A DNA stretch of 37,156 nt, from positions 1 to 37,156 of IMG/VR virus record IMGVR_UViG_3300044946_000150, one strand, 5' to 3'. Source of the stretch: a virus. The number at the start of each line of letters is the position of its first letter. The stretch's first letter is position 1. The translations under genes were made by a program, and so were the position numbers. This document shows, one piece after another, positions 1 to 6,780 of this stretch. The notes under the pieces were generated by a model. The model ran no database searches, was not told the DNA's origin, and was given only the letters and a program-made list of their open reading frames with translations.

Positions 1-127
1 GCGGCTTGTCGCGCCACACCCCCGGCGTCATCAGCAGCTGCTCGGCCGGGCCCGGCGTCGTGACGTCGATGGTCGGCGTCGCACGCCACGGCGTGGCCTT
101 GGCCGGCGCCTGGTGGAGTCGGCGCCC
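1..127. repeat. Terminal 127-bp direct repeat, left copy
   Basis: These bases are identical to 37030-37156. The exact 127-base length matches a common maximum assembly k-mer, and one reading frame crosses the join cleanly. The simplest reading is the overlap of a circular contig, giving a unit length near 37,029 bp. A true direct terminal repeat of a linear virion cannot be excluded from sequence alone. Confidence 0.95.
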
Positions 128-304
128 TACGTCGGCCAGGGCCGTGCGCAGGGCGTCGATCTCGCGGTCCTGCGCCGCCATCACGTCCTTGCGGCACTCG
201 GCGAGGGCGCGCCACTCGTCGCGCTGCCGAGTGCGCTGATTGAACGCATCCAGGAGGGCGACATGCTCGCTCCGGAGCTCGGCGATCAGGCGGCGGCTAC
301 GCAC
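1..304 (-). CDS. Small coiled-coil hypothetical protein spanning the circular join (5' part)
   Basis: I do not recognise this gene. It starts at a GTG at 304 (VRSRRLIAELRSEH), overlapping the stop of the upstream gene by 8 bases. It runs off the left end of the window. On the circle it continues into 37029-37010 and ends DKPHEWWRS, giving 107 residues. The first 65 or so residues are rich in Arg, Glu, Leu and Ala in a pattern suggesting one long coiled-coil helix. The tail is Pro/Thr-rich and ends in a Trp-containing motif. Its TGA overlaps the GTG of the downstream methyltransferase, so the two are probably translationally coupled. Continuity across the join supports a circular molecule. No function can be assigned. 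Confidence 0.75.
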   Translation of the reverse strand, partial: MRSRRLIAELRSEHVALLDAFNQRTRQRDEWRALAECRKDVMAAQDREIDALRTALADVGRRLHQAPAKATPWRATPTIDVTTPGPAEQLLMTPGVWRDKP

Positions 305-635
305 CGGTCGCCTCCTCCCGGGCCCGTCGCCGGTCGTCGGCCGCGACCCACGTCCGGCACGGCCCGCACAGGTTCGTGCCGGTCTGGTCGTGCCACTCGA
401 CTGCGGTCCGGTTGCCGTGGATGACCCCGGACGAGGGCACCGGGCGCGCCGGACGATCGGCGGTCTCGTCGATGCCGAGGTGAGCGAGGATCACCGCGGC
501 GTCTGCCGGGGCCGTGCGGCGCCGGACCAGCGCCCGCGCCCGCTCGCGCTGGGCGTCGGTCACGCGCGGCACCGAGAGCGCGTCCGCGCGGGCGACCATG
601 TCCTCCACGCAGTCCATGTCGTACCGGCTAGACAT
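297..635 (-). CDS. Hypothetical small protein with CxxC motif
   Basis: This 112-residue protein starts at an ATG at 635 (MSSRYDMDCVEDMV) and overlaps the end of the upstream gene by 8 bases. A longer upstream extension in the same frame is low-complexity Arg/Ser and looks spurious. The C-terminal third holds HGN, WHD and CGPC motifs, which could bind zinc like a small treble-clef finger. This is inferred from cysteine and histidine spacing only. The N-terminal half is helical and charged. It belongs to the early minus-strand operon. I do not recognise the family. Confidence 0.65.
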   Translation of the reverse strand: MSSRYDMDCVEDMVARADALSVPRVTDAQRERARALVRRRTAPADAAVILAHLGIDETADRPARPVPSSGVIHGNRTAVEWHDQTGTNLCGPCRTWVAADDRRRAREEATGA

Positions 636-879
636 CGGAGGGCCCGGGCTCTGTCGGCCAGAGCGCGCCGATCGTGGCCGCGCAGATGTCGTCCGAAACC
701 GCCTCGGCGAGCGCATCCCAGTCGGCGTCAGCCGGGTCGGTACCGAGCGCGGCGGCAAATTCACCTTCGAGTTCCTCGCCGATGTCGACGAGGCTGAGGT
801 CGCGGATGGCCTGGGCCTCGATGGCGACGACCTTGCGGGCGAGTCGGCGCACGAGCGCGGGGTGGGGCTGATAGGGCAT
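628..879 (-). CDS. Hypothetical small acidic protein
   Basis: This 83-residue protein (MPYQPHPALVRRLARK) is predicted to be mostly helical and acidic in its C-terminal half, ending WPTEPGPSDV. The ATG at 879 is preceded by a purine-rich AAGGAGGGCGAC, a good ribosome-binding site. The frame ends inside the start of the downstream gene, as is usual in this operon. There are no cysteines, membrane segments or motifs that I recognise, so no function is proposed. Confidence 0.7.
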   Translation of the reverse strand: MPYQPHPALVRRLARKVVAIEAQAIRDLSLVDIGEELEGEFAAALGTDPADADWDALAEAVSDDICAATIGALWPTEPGPSDV

Positions 880-921
880 GTCGCCCTCCTTCGGTGGTAG
901 GTGTGGTGTCGTCCGCCGCGC

Positions 922-955
922 CCGGGGGCACGCCAGTCACCCGGCGCGCCCCCGG
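922..955 (-). terminator. Strong intergenic hairpin (possible terminator or attenuator)
   Basis: An inverted repeat lies between two early genes. Arms CCGGGGGC (922-929) and GCCCCCGG (948-955) enclose a second pair, CGCC (931-934) and GGCG (943-946), across one A/C mismatch, with an 8-base loop. The stem is about 12 bp and almost entirely G:C. There is no T-run on either side, so it may act as an attenuator, an RNA-stability element or an actinobacterial-type terminator lacking a U tract. Confidence 0.55.
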
Positions 956-966
956 ACAGAACCCGG

Positions 967-1389
967 CTAGTCCTGCACGAACCGCTCGACATCCGCCTGC
1001 TCGCGCTGACGACGCAGCACGTACGTCCCCGGCGCAACCAGCAGCCCCCCGTGCTCCGGGTGCGAGAGCAGCGCCGACGGCCCCTGCGGCACCGTCAGCA
1101 CCCCGAGGTCCAGGTCCGACGGGTCGACCCCGGCCGTCGTGGACGGCGTGTAGCAGCCCGCGCCGAACAGGGCGTGGGTGTTGCCGCCGTTCTCCCCCTG
1201 CACGACCGGGTAGCCGGCCGCGGGGATCGGGGTGGTCGACGGCGCGGCGGTGTCGTCGCGGATGATCGCGACGTCGCCCTGGAACCCGAGCCGGTCGACG
1301 GTCGGCAACTCGACGCTGCGGTCGAGGTGCTCGTGGTGGCTCACGCCGAACATCCGCTCGGCGTCGGCGAGAGTGGTGATCTGGGACAC
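967..1389 (-). CDS. Hypothetical phage protein, 140 aa
   Basis: This protein starts at a GTG at 1389 (MSQITTLADAERMFGV), preceded by AAGGAG, a strong ribosome-binding site. It runs 140 residues to FVQD. The middle is rich in Gly, Pro and Thr, resembling a compact beta-rich fold, with a stretch around GENGGNTHALFGAGCY. The C-terminal 25 residues are charged and helical. There are no transmembrane segments or known catalytic motifs. It stands between two intergenic gaps and so may have its own processing or regulation. I do not recognise the family. Confidence 0.7.
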   Translation of the reverse strand: MSQITTLADAERMFGVSHHEHLDRSVELPTVDRLGFQGDVAIIRDDTAAPSTTPIPAAGYPVVQGENGGNTHALFGAGCYTPSTTAGVDPSDLDLGVLTVPQGPSALLSHPEHGGLLVAPGTYVLRRQREQADVERFVQD

Positions 1390-1437
1390 GGGTGTGTCTC
1401 CTTCAGGTTGGTTGGATGGTTTCGGATTGGTGCGGTG

Positions 1438-2877
1438 TTACCGGCGCACCTGAGCGAGCGCGTACTGCGCCGCGGTCAGGCCGTATCCCCAGGCCGCTGC
1501 GCCGAGCGCGGTCGGGATGTCTGCGGGGACGGTCAGTCCGAACCGGCGGCGGGTGCCGTCGCGCTCGATCGTGCCGTTCGTGCAAAGGAGAACTCTCACT
1601 CGCTGGCCCCACAGCCGCTCCGGCACGTCGTAGAGGGCGAGCTCGTGCCCGTCGTTGCCCGGGTCCGGGCAGCGGTCGACCGGCGTGAGCTCGGCTGCGG
1701 CAACGAACTGCTCCCACCCCATTGATTCGATCCCGCACCGGCGCACCTCCGCGTTCTCCTCAGCCGCGATCGCCTGCACAGTGGGGTGCTCGACGACCCA
1801 CGCCGGCACCCGTGTGCCATGCCACGCGTAGAAACCCCACCCGTCCGGGTACTGGATCGCCATCCCGGTCTCGCAGTGCAGCCGACCGAGCTGATCACGG
1901 TGCAGTTCTGCGGGACGCTCGGTGATGATCGCGAAGTCGCGGAACGCCCACCACCAGCCTGCCGACCGGGCGACCTGCTGCTGCCCGTGGATCGGCTCGA
2001 GCCCGGTGACGCCGATGCGTTCCATCGCGTCGAGGTAGGAGTACCAGCCGGCGAGGTGCTGCCCCCAGAGGCGTCCGCGCCACCATTCGCTCAGGCGCTT
2101 CTTGAATTCCTGGCCGTACACCTGGCCGTCCACCTGGTCGCCCACCTGGCCGCGCACCTGGCCGTACACCTGGCCGTCCACCTGGCCGTACACCTGGTCG
2201 CGCACCTGGCCGCGCACCTGGTCGCCCACCTGGCCGTCCACCTGGCCGTACACCTGGCCGTACACCTGGCCGTACACCTGGCCGTCCACCTGGCCGTACA
2301 CCTGGCCGTCCACCTGGCCGTCCACCTGGTCGCCCACCTGGTCGCGCACCTGGCCGTCCACCTGGCCGTCCACCTGGCCGTCCACCTGGCCGCGCACCTG
2401 GCCGTACACCTGGCCGTCCACCTGGCCGTACACCTGGTCGCGCACCTGGCCGCGCACCTGGTCGCGCACCTGGCCGTACACCTGGCCGTCCACCTGGCCG
2501 TACACCTGGTCGCGCACCTGGCCGCGCACCTGGTCGCGCACCTGGCCGTCCACCTGGTCGCCCACCTGGCCGTCCACCTGGCCGTACACCTGGCCGTCCA
2601 CCTGGCCGCGCTTCGCGCGGCAGTGCAACCGCTGCAAACCCTCGGCCACAATCTCGGGCGCAACGGCCTGGCCAACGGCTCCGGCCCACGGCGAGCCGAG
2701 CCAAATCATGAACCGCGGCGGCTCGAGCCCAGCGGCACGGTATGCGGCAGCGACGCCGGCCTCGGCGGTGGGACGGTCGGCGGGTGCAATAGACAGGCCG
2801 TGTGCGAGCCATTCGTCGCGCACGATGGGCAGAATCGGTTCCTGGTCGGGGGTCAGCTTCGTGATTTTCTGCGTCAT
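1438..2877 (-). CDS. DUF6745-like protein with 41 QVxx tetrapeptide repeats
   Basis: The 479-residue protein starts at an ATG at 2877 (MTQKITKLTPDQEPIL) with GAGG seven bases upstream. Residues 1-91 form a globular N-terminus. Residues 92-255 are 41 consecutive QV-x-y tetrapeptides, encoded by 12-bp units. Residues 256-479 form a Trp/Tyr-rich C-terminal domain with HGQQQVARSAGWWWAF and GWGFYAWHGTRVP. From memory, this architecture resembles DUF6745 proteins of actinobacteria and their phages, whose function is unknown. A same-frame upstream extension is rejected because it is low complexity and the chosen ATG has a ribosome-binding site. The repeats keep every frame open and produce spurious ORFs on both strands. 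The array probably varies in copy number between relatives. Confidence 0.85.
   Translation of the reverse strand: MTQKITKLTPDQEPILPIVRDEWLAHGLSIAPADRPTAEAGVAAAYRAAGLEPPRFMIWLGSPWAGAVGQAVAPEIVAEGLQRLHCRAKRGQVDGQVYGQVDGQVGDQVDGQVRDQVRGQVRDQVYGQVDGQVYGQVRDQVRGQVRDQVYGQVDGQVYGQVRGQVDGQVDGQVDGQVRDQVGDQVDGQVDGQVYGQVDGQVYGQVYGQVYGQVDGQVGDQVRGQVRDQVYGQVDGQVYGQVRGQVGDQVDGQVYGQEFKKRLSEWWRGRLWGQHLAGWYSYLDAMERIGVTGLEPIHGQQQVARSAGWWWAFRDFAIITERPAELHRDQLGRLHCETGMAIQYPDGWGFYAWHGTRVPAWVVEHPTVQAIAAEENAEVRRCGIESMGWEQFVAAAELTPVDRCPDPGNDGHELALYDVPERLWGQRVRVLLCTNGTIERDGTRRRFGLTVPADIPTALGAAAWGYGLTAAQYALAQVRR
2113..2604 (-). repeat. 41-unit 12-bp tandem array in the coding sequence
   Basis: Forty-one contiguous 12-bp units encode residues 92-255. 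Reading each unit as QV plus two residues, only five kinds occur: DG (14), YG (12), RD (6), RG (5) and GD (4). The variable codons are GAC, TAC, CGC and GGC, and the following codon is GGC or GAC. Units 6-11 and 12-17 are the same six-unit block repeated in tandem. Units 13-18 and 33-38 also match at the residue level. This indicates block duplication as well as single-unit slippage. Confidence 0.95.
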
Positions 2878-2907
2878 GATGTCCTCGGGTTGGTTGGTGG
2901 TCCCGGT

Positions 2908-2932
2908 CCCGCCGTGGTTTGGCAGCGGCGGG
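2908..2932 (-). other. Hairpin in the leader of the repeat-protein gene
   Basis: CCCGCCG (2908-2914) and CGGCGGG (2926-2932) form a perfect 7-bp inverted repeat with an 11-base loop. It lies in the gap between the zinc/HTH gene and the repeat-protein start at 2877. It could be a weak terminator, or a leader structure protecting or controlling the downstream message. No U-run follows it. Confidence 0.4.
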
Positions 2933-2978
2933 GCCGGGCGTTGGGCGCGTGGTGGTGGAGGCGGCCACCGCCACGCAG

Positions 2979-3320
2979 TCAGCGGGCCGCAGGCGCCGAG
3001 TGGCGCTGCACCGTCCGCGCCGAGCAGCCGATCCGCTCGGCGACCTCCCGGATCGACAGGCCCCGCGCCCGCAGGATCCGCACCGCGGCCCCGCGCTCGG
3101 CGGGCGACATCGGCACGGGCGGCTCCCCGGCCACGGCGCGGGCGATCGCGGCCTCGTCGGCCTCGCGCGGGCGCATATCGCACCTCGACGGCGGTGGCCC
3201 GGACGCGGGGCGCCCCTGCCTGAGCCAGCGGGTGTAGCAGGGCCCGCACCAGCCATGGCCGAAGTGTTCTCCGACGTTGCCGCAGTTCGCGCAGGTGGTG
3301 GTGGCGCGGCCGTGCCTCAC
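2979..3320 (-). CDS. Zinc-finger plus helix-turn-helix DNA-binding protein
   Basis: The 113-residue protein begins with GTG (MRHGRATTTCANCGNVGEHF). An N-terminal zinc ribbon is suggested by CANC (residues 10-13) and CGPC (25-28). The C-terminal part contains a clear helix-turn-helix of the sigma-region-4/resolvase type: MSPAERGAAVRILRARGLS, then IREVAERIGCSARTVQRH. The GTG overlaps the TGA of the upstream gene, and GGAGG lies upstream. It is probably a small early regulator that binds DNA. Its target is unknown. The zinc site is inferred from spacing only. Confidence 0.75.
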   Translation of the reverse strand: MRHGRATTTCANCGNVGEHFGHGWCGPCYTRWLRQGRPASGPPPSRCDMRPREADEAAIARAVAGEPPVPMSPAERGAAVRILRARGLSIREVAERIGCSARTVQRHSAPAAR

Positions 3321-3616
3321 CGTCCCGCCTCCCTGCGCTCGGCCGCGTCCCGTGTGAGCCGGAGGGCGGCGCGTACGACGGCGGTGGAGTCCTCGAGGCT
3401 CATCCGGCCGGGGATGGCGGGCGCGGGTTCGGGGTGGTCGACGGGAGCCGGGGGAGCCGACGCGTCCTGGTCGGGCCAGGCGACGTACCGGTCGCCCGGC
3501 GCCTGGCGCGGTCCGGCCGCGGTGTCACGGCGGTCCGCGCGGGCCATCGCCCACCAGGCGCCGGCGAACGCGGCCAGACCCGACCCGAACACGACGCAGG
3601 CAGCGAGCACGCTCAC
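3317..3616 (-). CDS. Small single-pass membrane protein
   Basis: The 99-residue protein starts at GTG 3616 (MSVLAACVVFGSGLAAFAGA), sharing GTGA with the stop of the Rad52-like gene. Residues 2-25 are a hydrophobic segment followed by ARADRR, consistent with one N-terminal membrane helix or an uncleaved signal anchor. The rest is a Pro-rich linker and a charged C-terminal helix (LEDSTAVVRAALRLTRDA). It is co-translated with both neighbours. Superinfection exclusion is one possible role for small phage membrane proteins, but nothing here proves it. Confidence 0.7.
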   Translation of the reverse strand: MSVLAACVVFGSGLAAFAGAWWAMARADRRDTAAGPRQAPGDRYVAWPDQDASAPPAPVDHPEPAPAIPGRMSLEDSTAVVRAALRLTRDAAERREAGR

Positions 3617-4848
3617 GCTGCCACGCCCGTCCGCAGGTCGACGCCGGTCTGCTGCGCCAGCGCCCGATGCGACCAGCCACCGGCCGCCGCACCGTCCCGC
3701 TGCTCCACAAGCACGTCACCGCGCTCATCGACCGCGGCCGCGACAGCTTGCCACGCGTGGTCCGGCAGCGATCCGGCGTCCCGCAGCTCGGTCGCGCGCG
3801 ACAGGATCGCGTCGAGCGCGCCCAGGTCCGCAGCGGCGACCTCGGCGAGCAGGTCGGCGCGGAGCCGGTTGACCCGGTGGGCCTCGGAGACCGCGGCACC
3901 CGCGTCGTACGGCACCGGGGGCGCCTCGGGCTCGGCCACGGGCGGCGACAGGGTTTTGAGCAGCCGCGACGCCTCCTCGTACGTGTACTGGTTCAGCGAC
4001 GTGACCTGGCGTCCGGCGAACCGCGAGAGCCTCGAGTAGCGTTCTTCGTCGGCCATATCGGGGTGCTTCTGCTTGAGCAGCGCGAAGATGGCCTTGCGCT
4101 GGCCGTCCGAGATCATCGGCTGCTCGGCCGGGGCGCCTGGCGCAGGCTGTGTCCACTCGTCCTCGGTCGGCTGCTGCGGCTTCGAGCGCTGGGCGCTGCG
4201 CGGACGCGCGGGCTTCGGCTCCCGCACCGACGGCTCGTCCTGGTGCTCGGCGCGCTGCTCGTCGAGCTCCCCGGATGTCACCGGGGCGTCCTCGGGGACC
4301 TCGACGTTCCAGTCGGAGGCCTTGGGTGCGAACGGGTGCCCGAGCGTCTGCTGGACCACCGCCTTGTCGTCCTGCCGCCGCGTCTTGCTGTAGAGCGAGA
4401 GCCCGAACTGGTCGCCGAGGTCGATAGCGCACCGCTTGAGCGCCTGCGAGTACGCCGTCTTCAGCGCCATGTCGTGCGCGTCGCCGATCGAGGGCTGGTT
4501 CACCGACTCGCCGGCGGCCGCGCCGTCGGAGAACTTCAGCTCGTTGCCCCAGACGTCGCGGATGTGCAGGCGCAGGCGAACGCGATAGACCGCGGTGCAG
4601 CGGAACTTCCCCTCCTCCTTCGCCGGCCAGATCCGCTCGTGCACCAGCACCTCGGAGAGGCACTCCTCGGACCACCCGGTGAACCCGAAGATGCGGTTGA
4701 GCCAGCGGCGGATGTCCCACGCTTCGAGGTGGTCGTTGCCCTTCTGCTGGCGGACACGCCCCTCGGCGATCATGCGGAGCAGCAGTTCCACCTGCTCGGC
4801 GGTCAGGCCCCAGGGCGTGGTGGTGGTGCGCTCGTCGAGGGCGGTCAC
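3613..4848 (-). CDS. Rad52-family single-strand annealing protein
   Basis: The 411-residue protein starts at GTG 4848, overlapping the upstream stop (GTGA). Residues 15-160 carry the Rad52/22-like core: LEAWDIRRWLNRIFGFTGWS, YRVRLRLHIRDVWGNELKFS, a Gly/Ala/Asp segment, then AYSQALKRCAIDLGDQFGLS. In that family this region forms a ring that binds single-stranded DNA and anneals complementary strands. In phages it serves recombination-dependent replication and repair. The rest is a Pro/Glu/Arg-rich linker (170-240) and a helical C-terminal region (DGQRKAIFALLKQKH) like those seen in related proteins. No exonuclease partner gene is recognised nearby. Its first nine codons match those of the WhiB-like gene at 34580 exactly. 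Confidence 0.85.
   Translation of the reverse strand: MTALDERTTTTPWGLTAEQVELLLRMIAEGRVRQQKGNDHLEAWDIRRWLNRIFGFTGWSEECLSEVLVHERIWPAKEEGKFRCTAVYRVRLRLHIRDVWGNELKFSDGAAAGESVNQPSIGDAHDMALKTAYSQALKRCAIDLGDQFGLSLYSKTRRQDDKAVVQQTLGHPFAPKASDWNVEVPEDAPVTSGELDEQRAEHQDEPSVREPKPARPRSAQRSKPQQPTEDEWTQPAPGAPAEQPMISDGQRKAIFALLKQKHPDMADEERYSRLSRFAGRQVTSLNQYTYEEASRLLKTLSPPVAEPEAPPVPYDAGAAVSEAHRVNRLRADLLAEVAAADLGALDAILSRATELRDAGSLPDHAWQAVAAAVDERGDVLVEQRDGAAAGGWSHRALAQQTGVDLRTGVAA
4821..4848 (-). repeat. 28-bp direct repeat at a gene start (copy 1)
   Basis: These 28 bases are identical to 34553-34580. Both copies cover the GTG start and the first nine codons (encoding MTALDERTT) of otherwise unrelated genes: the Rad52-like gene here and the WhiB-like gene there. 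In both places the GTG overlaps the preceding gene's TGA. A shared translation-start cassette or a recombination scar are both possible. Confidence 0.9.
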
Positions 4849-5198
4849 AGCGCACCCTCTTTCGCGGCGAGTGCCTGCTCCTCCGCGTCACGCGAACACA
4901 CCAGCGACTGGTAGCCCGCAGTCAGCAGCGACCCGTCCGCCAACGTCAGCAGCATGAACGCCGCCCCGTCCTCGCGGACCGGCTCGGCCCGGACGATCTC
5001 CACCCACCGGTCGGCCACGAGCACGTCATCACCGGCCATCAGCGTCCGCGCCGGCCGCGGCGTGCCCTGCTCCCCGCTCCCGGTGGCCGGCCGCGGCGAT
5101 GGCGTCTGCGGGACGCGCGTGGCGTCCCACCCCGCGCCCTCGCGACGCGGCGACGACCAGCGGCGGGCCAGCGTGCGCGCGTACTCCAGCGGCGTCAC
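4845..5198 (-). CDS. Hypothetical protein, 117 aa
   Basis: The start is GTG 5198, placed by its four-base overlap with the upstream stop; the protein then reads TPLEYARTLARRWSSP. Residues 50-105 look like a compact beta domain (GDDVLVADRWVEIVRAEPV, AFMLLTLADGSLLTAGYQSL), and the tail is helical and alanine-rich. The beta part resembles small SH3- or Hint-like folds only by pattern, so no function is claimed. A longer same-frame extension is discarded because it overlaps two better-supported genes. Confidence 0.7.
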   Translation of the reverse strand: MTPLEYARTLARRWSSPRREGAGWDATRVPQTPSPRPATGSGEQGTPRPARTLMAGDDVLVADRWVEIVRAEPVREDGAAFMLLTLADGSLLTAGYQSLVCSRDAEEQALAAKEGAL

Positions 5199-5485
5199 GA
5201 CGCCACTCCCAGCCGCTGCGCCGCGGCGGCCGCCGGGGAAGCGGCCCCGAACGTCAGCGCGTCCTCCACCGCGAGCGCCAGCTTCTCCGGCGTCAGCGCG
5301 CCGGTCGCCGCCAGCCCGCGCAGCCACCCGACCAACGCGGCCACCGTCGTGCCGTGCCGGTCCGCACGCGCCTGGGCGCGCTCGAGGTCCGAGAGCCCGG
5401 CGGGCGCCTGCCACGCGATGTACGCGGCGTGCGCGTCCCGCATGCGCTCGGTCGGCGTCGCCGTGGTCTGAGTCGTCGTGCTCAT
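5195..5485 (-). CDS. Hypothetical helical protein, 96 aa
   Basis: This protein starts at ATG 5485 (MSTTTQTTATPTERMRDAHA), which overlaps the upstream stop by four bases, and its own stop overlaps the next GTG. After a Thr-rich N-terminus it is predicted almost wholly helical, with repeated alanine and leucine (LSDLERAQARADRHGTTVAA). No cysteines or known motif are seen. It may be a small DNA-associated or adaptor protein, but that is a guess from composition only. Confidence 0.65.
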   Translation of the reverse strand: MSTTTQTTATPTERMRDAHAAYIAWQAPAGLSDLERAQARADRHGTTVAALVGWLRGLAATGALTPEKLALAVEDALTFGAASPAAAAAQRLGVAS

Positions 5486-5916
5486 CCGTCGCCTCCGTGG
5501 TCCGGGCACAGGTAGTCGGAGCCGACACGCAGGAGCGCGGTCTGCGCGCACCCGTGCGCCAGGCACTTGATCGAACGGATCTCCGGGCCGTCTCCCGGCT
5601 CGGCGAGCATCGCCCGGATCGGGAAGAACAGGTCCGCCTTCCCGGCCGCGTGCGCCCGCTCCACCCAGCCGAGGATCACCTCGACCACCTCCGGCTCCCA
5701 CGACGAGAGCCAGCCCGCGATCTGCCGGTCGTAGTCGCCGAGCTCGACACCCGCGGTGCGCAGCGTCGCCAGCTCGATGCCCTCGAGGATCCGCGGCATC
5801 ACCGCGAGTCCGCGGTTGGCGGCAGCGGCCTGGTAGACGTGCCGGGCCTCCGCGAACGCGGCGTCGTGCGACTGGTAGGGGCCGTGCACGACGGGACGGT
5901 CATCGATGGCGGTCAC
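5482..5916 (-). CDS. Hypothetical protein with C-terminal zinc-like motif
   Basis: The 144-residue protein starts at GTG 5916 (MTAIDDRPVVHGPYQSHDAA). The bulk is helical with LATLRTAGVELGDYDRQIAG and WEPEVVEVILGWVERAHAAG. The C-terminus carries CLAHGCAQTALLRVG, then YLCPDHGGDG. The arrangement of Cys and His (CxxxxC then CPxH) could bind one zinc ion. It is linked to both neighbours by 4-base overlaps. I do not recognise the family. Confidence 0.7.
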   Translation of the reverse strand: MTAIDDRPVVHGPYQSHDAAFAEARHVYQAAAANRGLAVMPRILEGIELATLRTAGVELGDYDRQIAGWLSSWEPEVVEVILGWVERAHAAGKADLFFPIRAMLAEPGDGPEIRSIKCLAHGCAQTALLRVGSDYLCPDHGGDG

Positions 5917-6437
5917 GCGGACGCACCCGCCTTCATCGCGTCGAGCCGCGCCAGCACCTCAGGTGTCAACCGCAGCACCCGCTCCGTACCGCCCTCGGCG
6001 TACGCCACCGCCATGTCCCAGTCCATCAACTCCAACGTCCAGCCGCGCACCCGCGCACCCAGGACCCCGAGCCCCTCGTCCAACGCCGCCATACGCCGGT
6101 CCGTCACCCGCACCATCTCGTGCCACGCCGCATGCGCCCGCATCGTCAGGACCGTGATCTGGTCCAGGAAGACCGCGTCCGCCATGAAGTTCGACGGGAA
6201 CACCCGCACCGGCGGCTGCGGCGCCTCCGGCACCTGCATCCCCAGCGTCCGCGACCCCCGCTCCGACTGCACCGCCAGCACCGGCAACGGCACCGTGGCC
6301 TCCGGCTGCGGCTCCCGCTCCACCGGCAGACCCAGCGCCATCCGCAGCCGCGGCATCCGCACCGTCGACTCCGCCGGGCTGCCGTCCTCGTGAATCACCC
6401 GGCGATGGCGCCGGGACTTGGTAGGCTGATGGAACAT
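5913..6437 (-). CDS. Hypothetical protein, 174 aa
   Basis: The ATG at 6437 (MFHQPTKSRRHRRVIH) is chosen over an ATG six bases upstream because AAGAAAGGG then stands six bases before it. The N-terminus is strongly basic. The middle is Pro-rich (VEREPQPEATVPLPVLAVQS). Residues 95-170 are helical, with a repeated hydrophobic pattern around MADAVFLDQITVLTMRAHAA and VLGARVRGWTLELMDWDMAV. It is the first gene after a strong intergenic hairpin. No function is assigned. Confidence 0.7.
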   Translation of the reverse strand: MFHQPTKSRRHRRVIHEDGSPAESTVRMPRLRMALGLPVEREPQPEATVPLPVLAVQSERGSRTLGMQVPEAPQPPVRVFPSNFMADAVFLDQITVLTMRAHAAWHEMVRVTDRRMAALDEGLGVLGARVRGWTLELMDWDMAVAYAEGGTERVLRLTPEVLARLDAMKAGASA

Positions 6438-6469
6438 GACCATCCCTTTCTTGGTGATCTGGTCTGTAC

Positions 6470-6498
6470 GCGTCCCCTGACTCCCGATCAGGGGGCGC
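6470..6498 (-). other. Strong leader hairpin between early genes
   Basis: An inverted repeat with CCCCTGA (6474-6480) and TCAGGGG (6488-6494) extends through a G:T pair to GCG/CGC, giving an 11-bp stem and a 7-base loop. It lies between the stop of the 91-residue gene (6505) and the start of the gene at 6437. A terminator, attenuator or transcript-end protector would fit. There is no T-run. Confidence 0.55.
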
Positions 6499-6504
6499 GC
6501 TTCG

Positions 6505-6780
6505 TTACTGGGCCTGAGCGGCCCTCTCCTCGCGGCGGCGACGGAACGCGGCCACCGAGGCAGCCCTCGCCTTCGCCAGATGCGCCTGCCGCAGCAGCTC
6601 CGCCCGCTGCGCCCGCTCCTGCGGCGAGAGCACGCCATCCGGGTCGACCTGGCGCTCGAGCTTGCGGGTGAACCCGTCGCGCCACGCCTGCGTGCGTGCG
6701 GTCCGGTTGGGCTCCATGGCCCAGCCGGTCAGCGCGGCCGCTTGTGCGTGGAGGCGACGCTCCATCGGCGACTCGCTCAT
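6505..6780 (-). CDS. Small helical basic protein, 91 aa
   Basis: This protein starts at ATG 6780 (MSESPMERRLHAQAAALTGW), overlapping the antirepressor stop by four bases. It is predicted helical throughout and is rich in Arg, Ala and Gln. A Trp-containing middle (AMEPNRTARTQAWRDGFTRK) is followed by a long amphipathic helix ending REERAAQAQ. It follows the antirepressor in the same transcript. The charged surface suggests nucleic-acid or protein binding, but nothing specific can be identified. Confidence 0.65.
   Translation of the reverse strand: MSESPMERRLHAQAAALTGWAMEPNRTARTQAWRDGFTRKLERQVDPDGVLSPQERAQRAELLRQAHLAKARAASVAAFRRRREERAAQAQ

Noticed and set aside
1-127. Biological direct terminal repeat
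   Set aside because: Considered, but the exact k-mer-like length and the gene continuity across the join favour a circular assembly overlap.
2113-2604. Possible CRISPR array
   Set aside because: Units are contiguous 12-bp coding repeats with no unique spacers, and no cas genes are nearby.
1786-3237. Long plus-strand open frame (483 codons) reading AVHL repeats
   Set aside because: It is the reverse of the 12-bp repeat gene. Periodic 12-bp units keep all frames open, and the minus-strand frame has an RBS, globular ends and a known-type C-terminal domain.
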